Shown here in pieces: positions 32,459 through 41,240 of a DNA stretch of 64,000 nucleotides (position 1 is the first letter of the stretch; the number at the start of each line of letters is the position of its first letter). Position numbers and translations under genes: made by a program. The notes under the pieces are model-generated. The model searched no databases. It saw only the letters and a program-made list of their open reading frames with translations, and was not told where the DNA came from. Origin of the DNA: Pseudaeromonas sharmana (GTDB taxonomy: Bacteria; Pseudomonadota; Gammaproteobacteria; Enterobacterales; Aeromonadaceae); assembly GCF_042649925.1 (NCBI RefSeq), contig NZ_JBHSAF010000003.1, positions 124,001-188,000 of the forward strand, given 5' to 3'.

Positions 32459-33286
32459 TTATTGGGCCTGGTGAACCTTCATCTGCGGGAAGGGGATCTC
32501 AATACCCGCTTCGTCAAATGCCAGCTTGACCCGCTCCTGCAGATCGAAGAACACCCCCCAGTAGTCGGCGGTCTTGACCCAGGGGCGAACGACCAGATCC
32601 ACAGATGAGCTGTTCAGTGCGGCGACGGCGATGGTCCAGGCCGGCTCCTTGAGGATGCGCTCATCGGCAGCCAGCAAGCGTTCAAGCACCGCCTTGGCCT
32701 GCTGCAAATCGGCGCCATAGGCGATGCCGAAGGTCATGTCGACACGGCGGGTCTCCATGCGCGAGTAGTTGGTGATGGTGCCATTGAGAATGGCGCCGTT
32801 AGGCACGACCACCATCTTGTTGTCGCCACTGGTCAGCACAGTGGTGAAGATCTGCACTGTCTGCACGACACCAGCAGTGCCTGCGACCTCAACGAACTCG
32901 CCGGCTTTCAGCGGGCGGAACAGGATCAGCAACACGCCGGCGGCAAAGTTGGACAAGGAGCCTTGCAATGCCAGACCAACTGCCAGACCGGCGGCACCGA
33001 TGACAGCCACAAAAGAGGCGGTCTGCACGCCGATACGGCTCAGGGCGGCAATGACGACGAAGGCCAGAATGGCATACTTGACCAGGTGGCCGACAAAATC
33101 GGTGATGGTGACATCGAGATTGCGGCTCTTCATCAGCCGCACCAGACCGCCGGTGACCAGACTGGCGGCAAACCAGCCCAGCAGCAGCGTCAGCAGCGCG
33201 GCAGCAATATTGACGCTGTATTCGATGATCAGTGCCTGATTGTTGCTCAGCCAGTGGGTGGCATCGGTCAGGATTTCGGGTTCCAT
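32459..33286 (-). CDS. mscS: Small-conductance mechanosensitive channel MscS
   Basis: The 275-residue protein has three N-terminal membrane segments. The pore-lining TM3 is GAAGLAVGLALQGSLSNFAA with its Gly/Ala packing pattern and LQGSLSNF, followed by the beta domain (VEVAGTAGVVQTV, FTTVLTSGDNKMVVVPN) and the C-terminal alpha/beta vestibule. The channel opens on hypo-osmotic shock to release solutes. It is an orphan gene. Confidence 0.95.
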   Translation of the reverse strand: MEPEILTDATHWLSNNQALIIEYSVNIAAALLTLLLGWFAASLVTGGLVRLMKSRNLDVTITDFVGHLVKYAILAFVVIAALSRIGVQTASFVAVIGAAGLAVGLALQGSLSNFAAGVLLILFRPLKAGEFVEVAGTAGVVQTVQIFTTVLTSGDNKMVVVPNGAILNGTITNYSRMETRRVDMTFGIAYGADLQQAKAVLERLLAADERILKEPAWTIAVAALNSSSVDLVVRPWVKTADYWGVFFDLQERVKLAFDEAGIEIPFPQMKVHQAQ

Positions 33287-33326
33287 ACACTCTCCTCAGA
33301 GTTAATGCGGGAGAGGGCTCCCGCGA

Positions 33327-33938
33327 TCAGCTTTGCAGCAACTGGTTATGAATGAACTGCCACTGTACCTCAAAATTGGCGGTGGGTGGCAAGCGGAACT
33401 GACTGCGGACAAACTGGCTCAGTCGCCCCTCGACATAGGCTAGCAGCAGATTGGCTAACTGCGCCTCATCGACAGAAAAGCCGGTCCCTTCACGGAGGCG
33501 GCGCTCGCGCAGTACCTGCTTGAGCTGGCTTTCGAGCTTGTCGAACATGTGGGTGACCCGATCGCGTAGCCGTTCGTGCTCGCCTTGCAGCGCATCGCCG
33601 GTCATGATGCGGGTGATACCGGGATTGCGTTCGGCGAACATCAGCAACAACTGCAGTATGCGTTCACAGCGCACCAGCGTCTCCTTCTCTTCACTGAGGA
33701 TCAGATTGACCCGCGACAGCAGTGTCTCCTCAATGAAGTCGATCAACCCTTCGAACATCCGTGCCTTGCTCGGAAAATGGCGATACAGCGCCGCCTCCGA
33801 GACGCCGACTTCGGCGGCCAGGCTCTTGGTGGTGATGCGTTGGCCGGCCTGATGCTCAAGCATATGTGCCAGGGCCTGCAATATCTGTTCGCGGCGATGG
33901 GGTGTGGTGGCGGTAGCAGTAGCAGCTTGCGTTGTCAT
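33327..33938 (-). CDS. slmA: Nucleoid occlusion factor SlmA
   Basis: The 203-residue TetR-fold DNA-binding protein stops FtsZ assembly over the nucleoid. The helix-turn-helix is RITTKSLAAEVGVSEAALYR then HFPSKARMFEGLIDFIEE, matching SlmA. The placement after dut and coaBC on the same strand is the conserved gammaproteobacterial order. Confidence 0.95.
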   Translation of the reverse strand: MTTQAATATATTPHRREQILQALAHMLEHQAGQRITTKSLAAEVGVSEAALYRHFPSKARMFEGLIDFIEETLLSRVNLILSEEKETLVRCERILQLLLMFAERNPGITRIMTGDALQGEHERLRDRVTHMFDKLESQLKQVLRERRLREGTGFSVDEAQLANLLLAYVEGRLSQFVRSQFRLPPTANFEVQWQFIHNQLLQS

Positions 33939-33977
33939 GTTCGAGTAATCCCTTCACAAAGGTGACAAACAGGGCAA

Positions 33978-34003
33978 AACAGGGGTCTGCAACCACAGAC
34001 CCC
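33978..34003 (-). terminator. Probable terminator between dut and slmA
   Basis: Stem GGGGTCTG/CAGACCCC (33982-33989 with 33996-34003, 6-nt loop) is followed on the minus strand by TGTTTTG. The T run is short, so read-through to slmA is possible. Confidence 0.6.
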
Positions 34004-34010
34004 GCACGGC

Positions 34011-34466
34011 TTAGTGACGGCCGGACGAGCCGAAACCGCCTTCGCCGCGTTCACTGACGTCAAACTCGTCGACGACGGTGAAGCTGGCCTGGACGACCGG
34101 CAAGAACACCAACTGGGCGATGCGTTCGCCAGGCTGAATGATGAAGCTCTGCTGACTGCGGTTCCACATCGACACCATCAACTGCCCCTGATAGTCGGAA
34201 TCGATAAGGCCGACCAGGTTGCCAAGCACGATGCCGTGCTTATGGCCGAGGCCTGAGCGCGGCAGTATGGTGGCACACAGCCCCGGATCGGCGATGTGGA
34301 TGGCCAGACCGGTCGGCAGCAGCGTGGTCGCGCCCGGTGCCAGTTCGATCGCTTCGTTCAGGCAGGCGCGCAGGTCCAGTCCGGCAGAACCTGGAGTGGC
34401 GTACTCCGGTAGCGGGAATTCGGTGCCGATACGGCTGTCGAGAATCTTCAGTTCAATCTGCTTCAT
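34011..34466 (-). CDS. dut: dUTP pyrophosphatase
   Basis: The 151-residue trimeric dUTPase hydrolyses dUTP to dUMP. Its five motifs are visible: GSAGLDLRA, ILPRSGLGHKHGI, VGLIDSDYQGQL, RIAQLVFLPV, and the C-terminal RGEGGFGSSGR loop. It overlaps the coaBC stop by 14 nt, so translation is coupled. Confidence 0.97.
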   Translation of the reverse strand: MKQIELKILDSRIGTEFPLPEYATPGSAGLDLRACLNEAIELAPGATTLLPTGLAIHIADPGLCATILPRSGLGHKHGIVLGNLVGLIDSDYQGQLMVSMWNRSQQSFIIQPGERIAQLVFLPVVQASFTVVDEFDVSERGEGGFGSSGRH

Positions 34467-35652
34467 GCTGGTACTTCTTGATGATGAGAGCCATAAGGTG
34501 GCGTGCCACCTCGGTTTTTGCGGCCAGTGGCAGCGTTTGCTGTCCTCCCGGCCAGAATACGGTCAGTGCATTGTCGTCGCTGTTGAACCCTTGCCCGGCA
34601 CGGGAAACATCATTGGCCGCGATCATGTCGAGCCGCTTGCGCTGTAGCTTGTCCAGTGCGTACTGCTCCACCTGCTGGGTCTCGGCGGCGAAACCGACGA
34701 CAAATGGCCGGTCGGCGCGGGCCGCCACCTCGGCGATGATGTCGGGGTTGCGCGTCAGGCGTACCGTCATGTCATCGGCCGACTTTTTGATTTTTTGAGT
34801 AAAAACTTCTTCGGCGCGGTAATCAGCCACTGCGGCACAGCCGATGAAAATCTGTTGTCCGGGCAGTTGCTGCTGTACTGCTGCCTGCATCTCCAGCGCA
34901 CTTTCTACGTCAATGCGGGTGACTCCGACAGGGGTGGGGAGGGCCACTGGCCCTGCGACCAACGTGACTTTGGCGCCCAGCTCGGCAGCGGCGGCTGCCA
35001 GGGCAAATCCCATTTTTCCGGAGCTGTGATTGCTGATGAAACGCACCGGATCCAGAGGCTCGCGGGTGGGACCGGCCGTGATCAACACATGCAGGTCGAG
35101 CTCGGGACGGGCGAAGAAGCGCATGCAATGATCGACCAGGGCCAGTGGATCCAGCATGCGGCCAGGACCGACGTCGCCACAGGCCTGAATACCGGCATCC
35201 GGTCCCCAAATCTGCACTCCGCGCTGGGCGAGAGTCTGCAAATTTTGTTGCGTGGCGGCATGCAGGTACATCTGCTGGTTCATCGCCGGGGCGACGGCTA
35301 CCGGTGCCGGCGTCGCGAGGCAGAGCGTTGTCAGCAGCTCATCAGCCATGCCGCAGGCCATGCGGGCGAGGACATTCGCCGTTGCCGGAGCAACCAGTAC
35401 CAGATCGGCCCATTTCGCCAGCTCGATATGATTCATGCCCAGCTCGCTGGCCGGGTCGAGGACGCCGTCAGGAATGGCATGGCCGGAGACAGCCTGCAGG
35501 GTGAGTGGAGTAATGAAGGCACGGGCCGAGTCGGTCATCACGACGCGCACTTCGGCGCCCCGATCGCGCAAGCGGCGCACCAGTTCGGCGCTCTTATAGG
35601 CGGCAATCCCGCCGCTGACGCCTAACAGGATGCGTTTATTGAGCAATTCCAT
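34453..35652 (-). CDS. coaBC: Bifunctional phosphopantothenoylcysteine decarboxylase/synthetase CoaBC
   Basis: The start at 35652 gives 399 residues. The N-terminal flavoprotein CoaC domain has ILLGVSGGIAAYKSAELVRR, MNHIELAKWADLVLVAPATA and the substrate-lid ACGMADELL. The C-terminal CoaB domain has GPTREPLDPVRFISNHSSGKM and ADYRAEEVFTQKIKK. It makes phosphopantetheine in CoA synthesis. It is divergent from radC; the frame extends further upstream but without similarity. Confidence 0.96.
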   Translation of the reverse strand: MELLNKRILLGVSGGIAAYKSAELVRRLRDRGAEVRVVMTDSARAFITPLTLQAVSGHAIPDGVLDPASELGMNHIELAKWADLVLVAPATANVLARMACGMADELLTTLCLATPAPVAVAPAMNQQMYLHAATQQNLQTLAQRGVQIWGPDAGIQACGDVGPGRMLDPLALVDHCMRFFARPELDLHVLITAGPTREPLDPVRFISNHSSGKMGFALAAAAAELGAKVTLVAGPVALPTPVGVTRIDVESALEMQAAVQQQLPGQQIFIGCAAVADYRAEEVFTQKIKKSADDMTVRLTRNPDIIAEVAARADRPFVVGFAAETQQVEQYALDKLQRKRLDMIAANDVSRAGQGFNSDDNALTVFWPGGQQTLPLAAKTEVARHLMALIIKKYQHEAD

Positions 35653-35876
35653 AATTTTGATTTCCGGCTGCAAAGTCGAGGCGGCTGAGCATACCACATG
35701 CCATTCACGGGCGGCAGAAACCGCCATCACACCCCGGCGAGCTGGCGGAGGCGTCAAGCTGCAAGATGCGCACCGGAGAACTGCCGGCTATGACAGTCCC
35801 GAGATGGGGGCCGCCTGCTATCTTGGGGACGGCATGTGTCGTTGTGATGACAGCAAGAATCGTGCAAGGGGAGAGG

Positions 35877-36551
35877 ATGACGATACGGGACTGGCCTGCT
35901 GGCGAGCGGCCGCGGGAGAAATTGTTACACCGCGGCGCACCGGCGTTGAGTGACGCCGAGTTGCTGGCGATCCTGTTGCGCACGGGTATCCGTGGCTGTG
36001 ACGTACTCGAGTTGAGCCGGCGACTGCTGCAGGAGTTTGGCTCCTTGCGTGCCTTGTTTGCCGCCGATGCCGAGCGTATTTGTGCCATTCCCGGTCTTGG
36101 CCACGCCAAATATGTGCTATTGCAGGCCGTGCTGGAGCTGGGGCGGCGCCATCTTGATGAGACGATACGCCGCGGTGAGGCGTTGACCAGTCCGACGGCG
36201 ACACGGCGTTTCCTGCAGTCCCGGCTACGCGATCGGCCGCGGGAAATCTTCGCCTTGCTATTGCTCGACAGTCAGCATCGGGTGCTCTCGTTTGAAGAAC
36301 TTTTTCACGGTACCCTCGACTGCGCCAGTGTCTATCCGCGGGAAGTGGTGCAGTGCGTGCTCAAATATAATGCGGCCGCGGTGATCCTCTGCCATAATCA
36401 CCCGTCCGGCGTGGCTGAGCCCAGCCGGGCAGACCGCAGTCTGACCGAGCGCATCAGCGCCGCACTGGGTCTGATAGACGTCCGGGTGCTCGATCACCTG
36501 GTGATAGGTGACGGCGAGATGGTTTCTTTTGCCGAACGTGGTTGGCTATAG
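35877..36551 (+). CDS. radC: RadC/YicR-type JAMM-domain protein
   Basis: The 224-residue protein has a N-terminal helix-hairpin-helix-like part (MTIRDWPAGERPREKLLHRG, SDAELLAILLRTG, AIPGLGHAKYVLLQAVLELG) and a C-terminal MPN/JAMM metal site HNHPSGVAEPSRAD. RadC's once-proposed DNA repair role is not established. The start is chosen at GAGAGG-ATG; an in-frame ATG further up (from 35766) is less likely. It precedes rpmB as in E. coli. Confidence 0.93.
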   Translation: MTIRDWPAGERPREKLLHRGAPALSDAELLAILLRTGIRGCDVLELSRRLLQEFGSLRALFAADAERICAIPGLGHAKYVLLQAVLELGRRHLDETIRRGEALTSPTATRRFLQSRLRDRPREIFALLLLDSQHRVLSFEELFHGTLDCASVYPREVVQCVLKYNAAAVILCHNHPSGVAEPSRADRSLTERISAALGLIDVRVLDHLVIGDGEMVSFAERGWL

Positions 36552-36573
36552 TCGATCACGGCAAGCCTTTTGC

Positions 36574-36602
36574 TTGATCTTCGCCGGCCGATGCTGTATA
36601 AA
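36574..36602 (+). promoter_or_regulatory. Strong candidate promoter of rpmB-rpmG
   Basis: TTGATC (36574-36579) and TATAAA (36597-36602) have an optimal 17-bp spacer. The start of transcription would be about 80 nt before the rpmB ATG. Confidence 0.7.
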
Positions 36603-36686
36603 ATGCCGCCTTCTATATGGCCCCGCAACAGGCCAGCGGGGCTGAGAAATGCTCGAGCAAAAGAAGTAAGATTTGGAGAGACTGAC

Positions 36687-36923
36687 ATGTCTAGAGTATG
36701 CCAAGTAACCGGTAAGCGTCCGGCAGTGGGTAACAACCGTTCCCACGCCAAGAACGCGACCCGTCGTCGTTTCCTGCCTAACCTGCAAACTCACCGTTTC
36801 TGGGTTGAAGGCGAGAAGCGTTTCGTCAAGCTGCGTGTTTCCACCAAGGGCATGCGCATCATTGACAAGCTGGGTATCGAAGCGGTCCTGGTGGACCTGC
36901 GTGCCCGTGGCGAAGTAGTGTAA
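36687..36923 (+). CDS. rpmB: 50S ribosomal protein L28
   Basis: The 78-residue protein starts MSRVCQVTGKRPAVGNNRSH, the hallmark of L28, and ends DLRARGEVV. It is part of the large subunit. GGAGAG lies just upstream. It is 11 bp before rpmG in the same operon. Confidence 0.98.
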   Translation: MSRVCQVTGKRPAVGNNRSHAKNATRRRFLPNLQTHRFWVEGEKRFVKLRVSTKGMRIIDKLGIEAVLVDLRARGEVV

Positions 36924-36934
36924 GGAGATAGATC

Positions 36935-37102
36935 ATGGCTAAAGGTGTACGCGAAAAGATCCGCTTGAACTCCAGCGCCGGTACTGGTCACTTCTACACC
37001 ACGACCAAGAACAAGCGCACCATGCCTGAGAAGATGGAAATCAAGAAATTTGATCCTGTCGTCCGTCAGCATGTGATCTACAAGGAAGGCAAGATCAAGT
37101 AA
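36935..37102 (+). CDS. rpmG: 50S ribosomal protein L33
   Basis: The 55-residue protein begins MAKGVREKIRLNSSAGTGHF and ends VIYKEGKIK. It has no cysteines, as in the usual enteric L33. It is too short for many gene calls but has a good AAGGAG site. A terminator follows 18 bp later. Confidence 0.98.
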   Translation: MAKGVREKIRLNSSAGTGHFYTTTKNKRTMPEKMEIKKFDPVVRQHVIYKEGKIK

Positions 37103-37120
37103 TTGATCCTGCACCTTGAA

Positions 37121-37145
37121 AAACCCGGCTCTGCCGGGTTTTTTA
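37121..37145 (+). terminator. Intrinsic terminator after rpmG
   Basis: Stem AAACCCGGC/GCCGGGTTT (37121-37129 with 37133-37141, loop TCT) then TTT. Confidence 0.93.
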
Positions 37146-37261
37146 TTTTCAGCGTCTGACGTTTTCATCTCTTCTGCGTCGCTGTCATGCCCTCTTCATT
37201 CCCGCCACACTCTACGGCACAATGCCGCTCTGTTATCCCGTTGTTACAAGATGAGGTTACG

Positions 37262-38074
37262 ATGCCGGAGTTACCCGAGGTTGAAGTCAGTCGTCAAGGC
37301 ATAGCGCCCTGGTTGGTCGGTCAGACCGTGACGCGTGTCGTGGTGCGCAATCCGCGCCTGCGCTGGCCAATCCCGGCTGAAATCCAGCAATTGGTGGGCT
37401 GCCCGATTGCAAGCGTTCAGCGCCGGGCCAAGTACCTGCTGCTGCGCTCGACACTGGGCACCGCGATTCTGCATCTGGGTATGTCCGGCAAGCTGCGGGT
37501 CTTGCCAGTCGGCACGCCGGCAGAGAAACACGACCATGTCGATATTGAACTCGGCAATGGCCAGCTGTTACGACTCAATGATCCCCGCCGTTTCGGCGCC
37601 TTGCTCTGGACCAGCGGTGATCCGCTTCATCATGGGTTACTGGCAACGCTGGGGCCTGAGCCGCTTACTGATGCCTTTGATGGTGCCTATTTGCACCAAC
37701 GCAGCCGGCGCAAGCACAGCGCGATCAAACCCTGGTTGATGGATAACCACCTGGTGGTTGGTGTAGGTAACATCTACGCCAACGAGGCGCTGTTTGCTGC
37801 GGGTATAGATCCGCGTCGCGCGGCCTCGGCGTTGAGTCCGGACGAGTGCGATCGGCTGGTGCTTGAGATCAAGACGGTGCTGGAGCGTGCCATCCGCCAG
37901 GGGGGAACGACATTGCGTGATTTTACCCGTGCTGACGGGCGGCCCGGCTACTTCGTGCAGGAGCTCCAGGTGTATGGTCGGGCTGGTGAAGGCTGCCGGC
38001 GTTGTGGTCACCCGCTGGAGAGTCTGCGTCAGGGGCAGAGAACCACGGTCTTCTGCCCGCACTGTCAGCGCTGA
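37262..38074 (+). CDS. mutM: Formamidopyrimidine-DNA glycosylase MutM
   Basis: The 270-residue bifunctional glycosylase/AP lyase removes 8-oxoguanine. The N-terminal catalytic PELPEVEV follows the initiator Met, with the RRAKYLLL lysine region, H2TH-like KPWLMDNHLVVGVGNIYANE, and a C-terminal zinc finger CRRCG...CPHC. It is preceded by the rpmG terminator and followed by LPS genes, which is the usual rpmG-mutM-coaD order with one insertion. Confidence 0.97.
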   Translation: MPELPEVEVSRQGIAPWLVGQTVTRVVVRNPRLRWPIPAEIQQLVGCPIASVQRRAKYLLLRSTLGTAILHLGMSGKLRVLPVGTPAEKHDHVDIELGNGQLLRLNDPRRFGALLWTSGDPLHHGLLATLGPEPLTDAFDGAYLHQRSRRKHSAIKPWLMDNHLVVGVGNIYANEALFAAGIDPRRAASALSPDECDRLVLEIKTVLERAIRQGGTTLRDFTRADGRPGYFVQELQVYGRAGEGCRRCGHPLESLRQGQRTTVFCPHCQR

Positions 38075-38210
38075 GGTGTGCGGATACGCGCGGTAATGGT
38101 TCGTTATAATCAGTATCCTGCAACTGGCTGTGCCCGTTGCGGCTGAACATGTTACAGGCTCCAAGAGGGGCTTTGTCTATCCTGTTGATTACAACTCAAG
38201 GTTTTATCCG

Positions 38211-39554
38211 TTGAACAAGAAAGAGACCTCGTTCTATCTGGCCGCACTGGTCATTGGTTTTGCGCTCTCCTGTTTATATGCGGCCCAGCAAATTCTGACG
38301 GGGGATCAGTTGCAGATGATCGCCAAGGGTTATCTGGGTGCACACCATGGTGTCTGGCTGAGCTATGGCAATGCTGCCAGTGCCATGGGCAACGTTCCGG
38401 GTTCGCTCTCGGCCTGGCTGGTTGGCGGTCCGCTGTTGCTGTGGGACTCGCCCTATGCCCCGATGTTGCTGTTGCTGGTGCTCAAGCTGATCAGCTTTTT
38501 GCTGTTTGATGATGTCATCCGCCGTGAGTTTGGTCCCCGCGGCCGGCTGCTGTTCATGGTGCTCTACTGGCTGAACCCATGGTTTCTCTATGAGTCCATT
38601 TTGTACAATCCGGCCTATCTCTTCTTTGCCGCCGCACTGCATTTTTGGTCGGCGTACCGGATGCGGGCGCAGCCGTCGTTTATCTGTAGCCTGCTGCATG
38701 TCGTGTCCATCGGCTTTGCGATGCAGCTCCACTATTCATGGCCGTTGCTGGCAGTGATCTCCGGTTGTCTGTTCTGGCGCAAACTGATGCGTTTAAATGG
38801 CTGGGGGGTCATGGCGGGCGTGCTGTTGCTCGCGGCCTCGCTGATTCCGTATCTGCATGAGGTATTCAACCAACCCCAGCTGGCCCGTGCCGATGCCGAT
38901 ACCAGCGATCGTTATATCGGTTGGGGCTTGCTGCATGTCTATCCATTGCTCAAGTCGTTGATTTACTGGCTGCGTTATGGCTCTTGGATTTTTTCCACCA
39001 AGCTGATTAACGGCACCACCTTCGACTGGCTGGGCAGCGCTGTGTGGCTGCAACAGACAGCTGTCTGGATCTGGCGCTGTGTTGTCTACCTGGCTGGAGC
39101 CGGGTCGCTGGTGCTGACGTTGCTGGCCAATCGTTATGTCTGGCGTCTGGTGCGTCCGCATCTGTCGTGGCGCTGGGCATCCCAGCCGAGTGCGGTGACG
39201 TCTCAGGTGTGGCTGGGACTGTATGTGGCGTCGGCCGTCGTGGCGATTCTGGTGTGTGCGGCGCTGGCGCCGATAGTGTTCAGCTATTGGCATCTGATGC
39301 TGGTATTCCCATTTGCCCTGCTACCGCTGATGTTATTTAGCCACACATGGCTGGAGCGTGCCGCCCCGCAGTTTATGCGTTATCTGGCCGCCGCCAGCAT
39401 TTTCTGCCTGCTGGTCAACCTGGTGGCGGCTAACGACAGCCGCAAGTTCTCTTACCAGGCGGACTACGCCGCCCAGACTCAGGCATGGGTCAGTAGCATG
39501 ACGCCGCAGGACGCGCGCAGCCGAGCGCTGACGCAAAGCTCTGAGGGAGAGTGA
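38211..39554 (+). CDS. Polytopic membrane protein, possible GT-C type glycosyltransferase
   Basis: The TTG start at 38211 (AAGG 9 nt upstream) gives 447 residues; a GTG at 38130 is the alternative. There are about ten hydrophobic segments (SFYLAALVIGFALSCLYAA, SPYAPMLLLLVLKLISFLL, WPLLAVISGCLFW, VWLGLYVASAVVAILVCA) and a first loop with GDQLQMIAKGYLGAHHG. The layout resembles polyprenol-linked glycosyltransferases or O-antigen/core ligase-like proteins. Its position in the LPS-core cluster supports a cell-envelope sugar role, but no named family is recognised. Confidence 0.62.
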   Translation: MNKKETSFYLAALVIGFALSCLYAAQQILTGDQLQMIAKGYLGAHHGVWLSYGNAASAMGNVPGSLSAWLVGGPLLLWDSPYAPMLLLLVLKLISFLLFDDVIRREFGPRGRLLFMVLYWLNPWFLYESILYNPAYLFFAAALHFWSAYRMRAQPSFICSLLHVVSIGFAMQLHYSWPLLAVISGCLFWRKLMRLNGWGVMAGVLLLAASLIPYLHEVFNQPQLARADADTSDRYIGWGLLHVYPLLKSLIYWLRYGSWIFSTKLINGTTFDWLGSAVWLQQTAVWIWRCVVYLAGAGSLVLTLLANRYVWRLVRPHLSWRWASQPSAVTSQVWLGLYVASAVVAILVCAALAPIVFSYWHLMLVFPFALLPLMLFSHTWLERAAPQFMRYLAAASIFCLLVNLVAANDSRKFSYQADYAAQTQAWVSSMTPQDARSRALTQSSEGE

Positions 39555-39600
39555 CCTTAGGGGACGAGAGAAGGGCGGGCCGCCAAGGTGTCCCGCCTGG

Positions 39601-40086
39601 TCAGCGATGGCTCAAATGCCGGTGCACTGCATCGGCAATACCTGGCGGGACAAAGCTGGCAATGTCACCGCCATGCAACGCGACTTCCCGAACCAGCGTG
39701 GAGGAGACACAACTGAGTTCGCTGCGAGCCGGAAGAAACAACACCTCCAGTGACGGCATCAGTTGGCGATACATGCCTGCGAGCTGGTTTTCATAATCAA
39801 AATCTGTCATCGAACGAATACCCCGGACCAGAACATTGGCGTTCTGGCTGCGAGCAAAGTCGATTAACAGACCGTCAAAACCGGCTACCCGGACGTTGCC
39901 CCATTCGCTGCAGACGACTTGTGCCAGACTGACCCGCTCCGCAAGCGCGAATAACGGCCGCTTGCCGGGGCTCATGGCGATGGCGACGATGACCTCGTCA
40001 AACAGGCTGGCTGCGCGGGATATCAGATCCTGATGGCCGAGTGTCAGCGGGTCGAAGGTTCCGGGAAACAGCGCCCTGGTATGCAT
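39601..40086 (-). CDS. coaD: Phosphopantetheine adenylyltransferase
   Basis: The start at 40086 (AAGGA 9 nt upstream) gives 161 residues; a TTG at 40095 is unsupported because AAGGA abuts it. It begins with the nucleotidyltransferase site ALFPGTFDPLTLGHQDLI and has VRGIRSMTDFDYE and the ISSTLVRE-like VSSTLVREVA. It makes dephospho-CoA. It is embedded among LPS genes, as waaA-coaD is in E. coli. Confidence 0.96.
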   Translation of the reverse strand: MHTRALFPGTFDPLTLGHQDLISRAASLFDEVIVAIAMSPGKRPLFALAERVSLAQVVCSEWGNVRVAGFDGLLIDFARSQNANVLVRGIRSMTDFDYENQLAGMYRQLMPSLEVLFLPARSELSCVSSTLVREVALHGGDIASFVPPGIADAVHRHLSHR

Positions 40087-40193
40087 GTCAGTCAATCCTT
40101 GGCAAAAGTGCTGGCCGGATTATAGAAGCTGTGGCTTGTGAAAGGTACGGGGTTTGGCAAGAATAGCCCGATTCCGAACGAGGAGAGTGTGTG

Positions 40194-41222
40194 ATGCAAC
40201 GAATACTGGTGGTGCGCAACGACAAGATTGGCGACTTCATGCTGGCCTGGCCGAGCTTTGCCATGTTGAAAGCCTCCTGCGACTGCCATGTGACCGCGCT
40301 GGTGCCGAGTTATACGGCGCCGTTGGCCAGACTCTGTCCCTGGATTGATGACGTCATCCTCGATCCGGGTGTTAATGGGGATGTTCCGGCGCAGCGTCAG
40401 CTCAAGCAGCAGTTGCAAGCCGCGCGATTCGATGCCGCGATTGCGCTGTTTTCGAACGGCAGGAATGCCTGGCTGCTGTGGCAGGCGGGGATCCGTTACC
40501 GACTGGCACCGGCCACCAAATGGGCGCAATTTTTGTTCAATCACCGGCTAGTGCAGCGACGTTCCCGTTCGCAAAAACCGGAATTTGAGTACAACCTGGA
40601 TCTGATTCGCCACTTCTTGCGTCAGCATGATGTCGCGATCGTCGAACCTGCGCCCCCCTACATGCAATTTGATGCACCTACCCTGGCGACGGTGCGCGCC
40701 AAGACAGCGGCTGACTTGGGGTTGGAGGCTGCCATGCCCTGGATGATGGTGCATGCCGGAACGGGGGGATCGGCGACAAACCTGTCGATGACGCAATATG
40801 CCGAGTTGGTGCTGGGCCTGCAGCGGCAGCACCGCATGCCCTGTGTCGTGACGGCCGGCCCCGGAGAGGAGGCGAATGCCGCCGAATTACAGGCGTTAAT
40901 CCAGGCGCAGGGGGGCGAAGTGCGCGTCTACCATTCCCGTCAGGGGCTGGACTATTTTTGTCAGCTGATCGCCAATGCGGCGCTGTTTATTGCCGGTAGC
41001 ACGGGACCTCTGCACATTGCCGCTGCGCTGGATGTGCCAACCGTGGGCTTTTTCCCGGCCCGCCGCTCGGCGACACCGCTGCGCTGGCAGCCCTTGAATT
41101 CACGCGGGCGACATCTGGCCTTCACGCCGCCGGCGGGCAGTGATAAGGAAAAGGAGATGTCGCTGATCGCCATGCCAGAGGTTCTGCTCCGGGTGAACGA
41201 CTGGCTGGCCGGTCTGCACTAA
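40194..41222 (+). CDS. GT9-family heptosyltransferase-like protein
   Basis: The 342-residue protein begins MQRILVVRNDKIGDFMLAWP, the GT9 N-terminal Rossmann motif (RxDxIGD). The C-terminal domain has MMVHAGTGGSATNLSMTQYAELV and AGSTGPLHIAAALDVPTVGFFP, the ADP-heptose-binding G-T/D-SG-P-H motif. It transfers heptose or a related sugar to the inner LPS core. Which position it modifies cannot be told. It is a single plus-strand gene between two minus-strand genes. Confidence 0.85.
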   Translation: MQRILVVRNDKIGDFMLAWPSFAMLKASCDCHVTALVPSYTAPLARLCPWIDDVILDPGVNGDVPAQRQLKQQLQAARFDAAIALFSNGRNAWLLWQAGIRYRLAPATKWAQFLFNHRLVQRRSRSQKPEFEYNLDLIRHFLRQHDVAIVEPAPPYMQFDAPTLATVRAKTAADLGLEAAMPWMMVHAGTGGSATNLSMTQYAELVLGLQRQHRMPCVVTAGPGEEANAAELQALIQAQGGEVRVYHSRQGLDYFCQLIANAALFIAGSTGPLHIAAALDVPTVGFFPARRSATPLRWQPLNSRGRHLAFTPPAGSDKEKEMSLIAMPEVLLRVNDWLAGLH

Positions 41223-41240
41223 GGCCAGCCGGCCAGGGGC

